Source: WHSV01 sp050694055 (GTDB taxonomy: Bacteria; Actinomycetota; CADDZG01; WHSQ01). From it: 35,117 nt of DNA. Position 1 is the first letter of the stretch, and each line of letters starts with the position of its first letter. A program made the translations under genes and the position numbers. Positions 33,050 to 35,117 of this stretch are shown here, one piece after another. The stretch spans positions 1-35,117 of the forward strand of contig JBOGWX010000088.1 of NCBI GenBank assembly GCA_050694055.1. The letters are read 5' to 3'. The notes below the pieces were generated by a model. It did no database searches and was not told the DNA's origin. It was given only the letters and a program-made list of their open reading frames with translations.

Positions 33050-33145
33050 ATGCATGTGGAATACATCCTTGGCGACCGTAACGCCCTCAAGGACGGAGAT
33101 CAGTCCTTCAAGTTTCGGTGGCGTTTCTCTGTTCGGACGAGTTAG
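33050..33145 (+). CDS. Tiny ORF, 31 residues, unknown
   Basis: An ATG with GGAGGAG 7 bp upstream opens a 31-residue frame (MHVEYILGDRNALKDGDQSF, then a basic tail). The ribosome site is stronger than that of most genes here, which is the main reason to list it. It ends 7 bp before the membrane protein ORF, so it could be a leader peptide or a small partner protein. No domain is visible. Confidence 0.4.
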   Translation: MHVEYILGDRNALKDGDQSFKFRWRFSVRTS

Positions 33146-33152
33146 AGGCAGA

Positions 33153-33386
33153 ATGAAAGTCAGCGATCGGTTTGTTGATTATGGAGTGACGGGCGGATTG
33201 TTTCTACTCAGCCAGACTTACTTTCTGGTGATTGTCGCCCAGGGGATGTCGGTGGACGAGTGGGAAACTTGGATGAGCAAAGTGGATGCATATTTGTCGA
33301 CGATACCGGAGACTCTTCAAGCGTCGATTACCACGCTACTGGCCGTACTGGGCATCTTGAGCATATTCGTTATCGGTCTTTCTTGA
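33153..33386 (+). CDS. Small two-helix membrane protein next to the IS
   Basis: This 77-residue protein has two hydrophobic stretches: GVTGGLFLLSQTYFLVIVAQ at about 11-30, and a second at about 55-76 (ITTLLAVLGILSIFVIGL). An acidic, Trp-containing loop lies between them. AGAGG lies about 5 bp before the ATG. The stop is 6 bp from the left end of the IS3 element, so the C-terminus may be native or may have been trimmed by the insertion. Two-helix layout and pairing with a tiny ORF recall small toxin or holin-like proteins, but nothing in the sequence proves it. Confidence 0.5.
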   Translation: MKVSDRFVDYGVTGGLFLLSQTYFLVIVAQGMSVDEWETWMSKVDAYLSTIPETLQASITTLLAVLGILSIFVIGLS

Positions 33387-33406
33387 CGTTCTTGACCGGA
33401 TCCCGG

Positions 33407-34291
33407 TTATAGGTCCACCCCTTGTGAGAGTCGGTCCGGGTTCTCCGCCTTCCAAGCCGTAGCGTACGCGACCGGAGAGCGCCAGCCAAGACTGCTGTGA
33501 GGCCGGTCGTTGTTGTACTCGTGCTTCCAGTCGCCCACCATCACCTGGGCTTCGAGCAACGTGTCGAACTGCTCGGTCGACAGCAGCTCGTCGCGCAGGC
33601 GCGACCCGAAGGATTCCACGAACGGGTTCTCCCAAGGAGAGCCCGGTTCGATGTAGCTCGTTCCTGTGCCCGAGAAGCGACACCAGTCGCGCAGGGCGTT
33701 GGCGGTCAGCTCGGGCCCGTTGTCACAGCGGATGAATGCAGGGGCGACTCCTCTCTTTGACACGATGGCCTCGAGCGCGGCGACCGTTCGATCGGCGTCG
33801 ATGCGTCGCTCGGTCAGGCCGCCGAGCTCCTCTCGGGTGTGTTCGTCGACGATGTTGAGCAGCTTCAGGATCCTCGCATCGGAGGTCTGGTCGAACTGGA
33901 AGTCAAGCGCCCACACGTGGTCGGGGCGCTCGGCGCGCAACCGGTCTGCCGGGCAGGTCGAGACCCCCACACGCTGGCGCTTACGGGTGCGGGGCGGCAC
34001 CTTGAGGCCCTCCTCCCGCCACAGCCGCTGGATCTTCTTGCGGTTGGCGCCCCATCCCTCGTCTCTGAGCACGGCATGCGCTTTGCGATAACCCCAGCGC
34101 TTGTGCTTGCGAGAGAAGGCATGCAGGCGCGCTCGCAGCGCCTCGTCGCCCTTGCCCCGGGTGACCTCGCGTCGTTGCGTCGAGCGGTGCTGGCCGACGA
34201 TCGAACACGCCCGCCGTTCCGACATGGAGAAGCGATCCTGCAGCATGGTGACCGCACTCCGCCGGCGCGACGGGCTCAGAAGTTTCCCCAC
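33407..34291 (-). CDS. IS3-family transposase OrfB (DDE catalytic part)
   Basis: This 294-residue integrase-like transposase has an HTH_21-like region at about 47-100 (HKRWGYRKAHAVLRDEGW) and the rve core with D130 (VWALDF), D190 (RCDNGPE) and E226 (NPFVESF). The D(59)D(35)E spacing is right for IS3. All three acidic residues are present and the frame is intact, so the catalytic half looks functional. It overlaps the end of orfA by 16 bp in another frame, as in IS3 elements that make an OrfAB fusion by frameshifting. Confidence 0.93.
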   Translation of the reverse strand: MGKLLSPSRRRSAVTMLQDRFSMSERRACSIVGQHRSTQRREVTRGKGDEALRARLHAFSRKHKRWGYRKAHAVLRDEGWGANRKKIQRLWREEGLKVPPRTRKRQRVGVSTCPADRLRAERPDHVWALDFQFDQTSDARILKLLNIVDEHTREELGGLTERRIDADRTVAALEAIVSKRGVAPAFIRCDNGPELTANALRDWCRFSGTGTSYIEPGSPWENPFVESFGSRLRDELLSTEQFDTLLEAQVMVGDWKHEYNNDRPHSSLGWRSPVAYATAWKAENPDRLSQGVDL

Positions 34292-34554
34292 GCGATCTCC
34301 TTCAAGGCATCGATCTCGAGCTCCTTGTCGGCCACGATCCGCTTGAGACGCGTGTTCTCGGTGGTCAGCTCCTTGAGACGCTTGACGTCGTCGGCCTTGA
34401 GGCCGCCGTACTGGTTGCGCCAGCGGTGATAGGTCTGCTCGGAGATCTCGAGGTGCTTGGCGACCTCGGCAACGTCCTTGCCCTCGGCGAGAAGCCGGTC
34501 GGCCTCTCGCAACTACCGCACCACCTGGTCGGGTGTGTGCTTTCGTCTCTTCAC
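34276..34554 (-). pseudogene. IS3-family OrfA with an in-frame amber codon
   Basis: From the GTG at 34554 (AAGGAGG 9 bp upstream) the frame reads MKRRKHTPDQVVR, then TAG at 34513-34515, then LREADRLLAEGKDVAEVAKH and a leucine-zipper-like end (LKELTTENTRLKRIVADKEL). In relatives this position is normally Lys, so AAG changing to TAG is the likely mutation. The HTH is split from its first 13 residues. Unless read through, or restarted at the TTG just after the stop, OrfA is inactive and the element is probably stuck. Confidence 0.82.
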
Positions 34555-34641
34555 TGCGATGGTCCTCCTTCTGCTCCTATCGGAGCATCAAGACTCTCAT
34601 TCGCGGTGGACCTATTTCAGGGGGTCAGGCCATTGGCGCTT

Positions 34642-35117
34642 CTACACATCAAGGCTTTCAAGGTGATGAATGCCCGCCCCAAGAAGTGTTACAGCACTTG
34701 CACGATCGCCAACAATTCGGCCATCGCGGGATAGGAAGGATTCACCACTGACAATCACTGATCCCACAACTGATGTACAAGAAGTTCCAAGTCCCATCCT
34801 GAAAATACAGAAGGAGGGGGAATCGGCGAGCGGCGGTTGCGGGACAGTGTCAGCCGGACTCATCCCGCCTTCCTCCAAGGTTGAGGCCATTTCATCGAAG
34901 GACCTTCTTGATTCATGCTCATCCAAGAAGACTTCATAAGAAATCCGGTTTCGATCACCGGGCCCAGAGAAGGTGGCGTAGACAATCCCAGTTTTGGTTC
35001 CTTCCTCATTGGGCGGCCTACTGCCGTGCACCTCGAGATAGGTGAAACCGGCCGGGACCGATCCAGGGTCGAACCCCTCGGAAACGAGTTCTTCGTAGAT
35101 CAATGCCTGCCGACCGT
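34642..35117 (-). CDS. Unknown protein, N-terminus beyond the right edge
   Basis: The reading frame is open from the window edge to a TAG at 34642-34644, giving at least 157 residues. It stays open past the TTG at 35103, so the true start lies outside. The visible part has a folded, mixed composition (FTYLEVHGSRPP, GIVYATFSGPGDRNRISYEV, DSPSFCIFRMGLGTSCTSVV) and two Cys that may pair in an exported protein. No family recognised. Its stop lies 14 bp from the IS3 right end, so the element inserted just behind it. Confidence 0.6.
   Translation of the reverse strand, partial: GRQALIYEELVSEGFDPGSVPAGFTYLEVHGSRPPNEEGTKTGIVYATFSGPGDRNRISYEVFLDEHESRRSFDEMASTLEEGGMSPADTVPQPPLADSPSFCIFRMGLGTSCTSVVGSVIVSGESFLSRDGRIVGDRASAVTLLGAGIHHLESLDV

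Larger units (their letters stand above)
33393..34627 (-). mobile_element. IS3-family insertion sequence, about 1.23 kb
   Basis: The ends are TGACC (33393) and GGTCA (34623-34627), the usual TG...CA form. The shared core TAGGTCCACC is at 33410-33419 and its inverse GGTGGACCTA at 34605-34614, so the terminal repeats are imperfect. Inside are orfA and orfB on the minus strand in the normal order. I see no matching target duplication (TCT on the left, GGC on the right), so the flanks have changed since insertion or the true ends differ by a few bases. Confidence 0.8.

Overview
The window reads as chromosome from a high-GC actinobacterium-like organism. The signs are frequent GTG starts, strong GGAGG-type ribosome sites, a DppA-type lipoprotein, an LLM-class (F420-type) oxidoreductase, a SigG-like ECF sigma factor, a PIG-L deacetylase and a PhoX with the actinobacterial CRYRCGNAC leader. 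No rRNA, tRNA or single-copy marker gene was seen, so the taxonomy is inference.

Layout. (1) 1-1101 is degraded DNA: three copies of an 18-20 bp repeat, a small zinc-ribbon ORF and a frameshifted IS21-type IstA remnant. (2) 1102-18580 is a catabolic region. A minus-strand operon (Gfo/Idh/MocA dehydrogenase, IclR regulator, creatininase-family amidohydrolase, aldehyde dehydrogenase, class III aminotransferase) faces a divergent M81/MlrC peptidase. Next comes a complete peptide-type ABC importer, with one permease fused to one ATPase, then a decayed fumarylacetoacetase-family gene, an LLM oxidoreductase, and a plus-strand GlcF-like/GlcD-like dehydrogenase pair with a small third ORF. Together these look like import of a peptide- or amide-like compound, hydrolysis, transamination, aldehyde oxidation and hydroxy-acid oxidation. 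The substrate is unknown. (3) 18609-20317 holds a DUF2157 membrane protein and a lipoprotein.

(4) 20435-25352 is the most interesting stretch. It starts beside an IstA-like start fragment and carries five co-directional genes: a Xre/MbcA/ParS-type antitoxin, a RES-domain toxin, a small sigma-70-family factor, a 309-aa protein of unknown function and a Rad50/SbcC-like ATPase with a CPTC zinc hook. The last three are tightly coupled. No nuclease partner is present. A sigma factor in one operon with an orphan Rad50-like ATPase and an unknown protein is not a system I recognise.

(5) 25456-27912 has a second ECF sigma factor (SigG/SigJ type with a SnoaL-like tail), a PIG-L deacetylase broken by a one-base slip and a VOC protein. 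(6) 27978-31312 has divergent phosphate-scavenging enzymes, PhoX and GlpQ. (7) 31378-35117 has a GNAT acetyltransferase, a secreted CHRD protein followed by a strong hairpin, gene debris, two tiny ORFs, an IS3-family element whose orfA carries an amber codon, and a gene running off the right edge.
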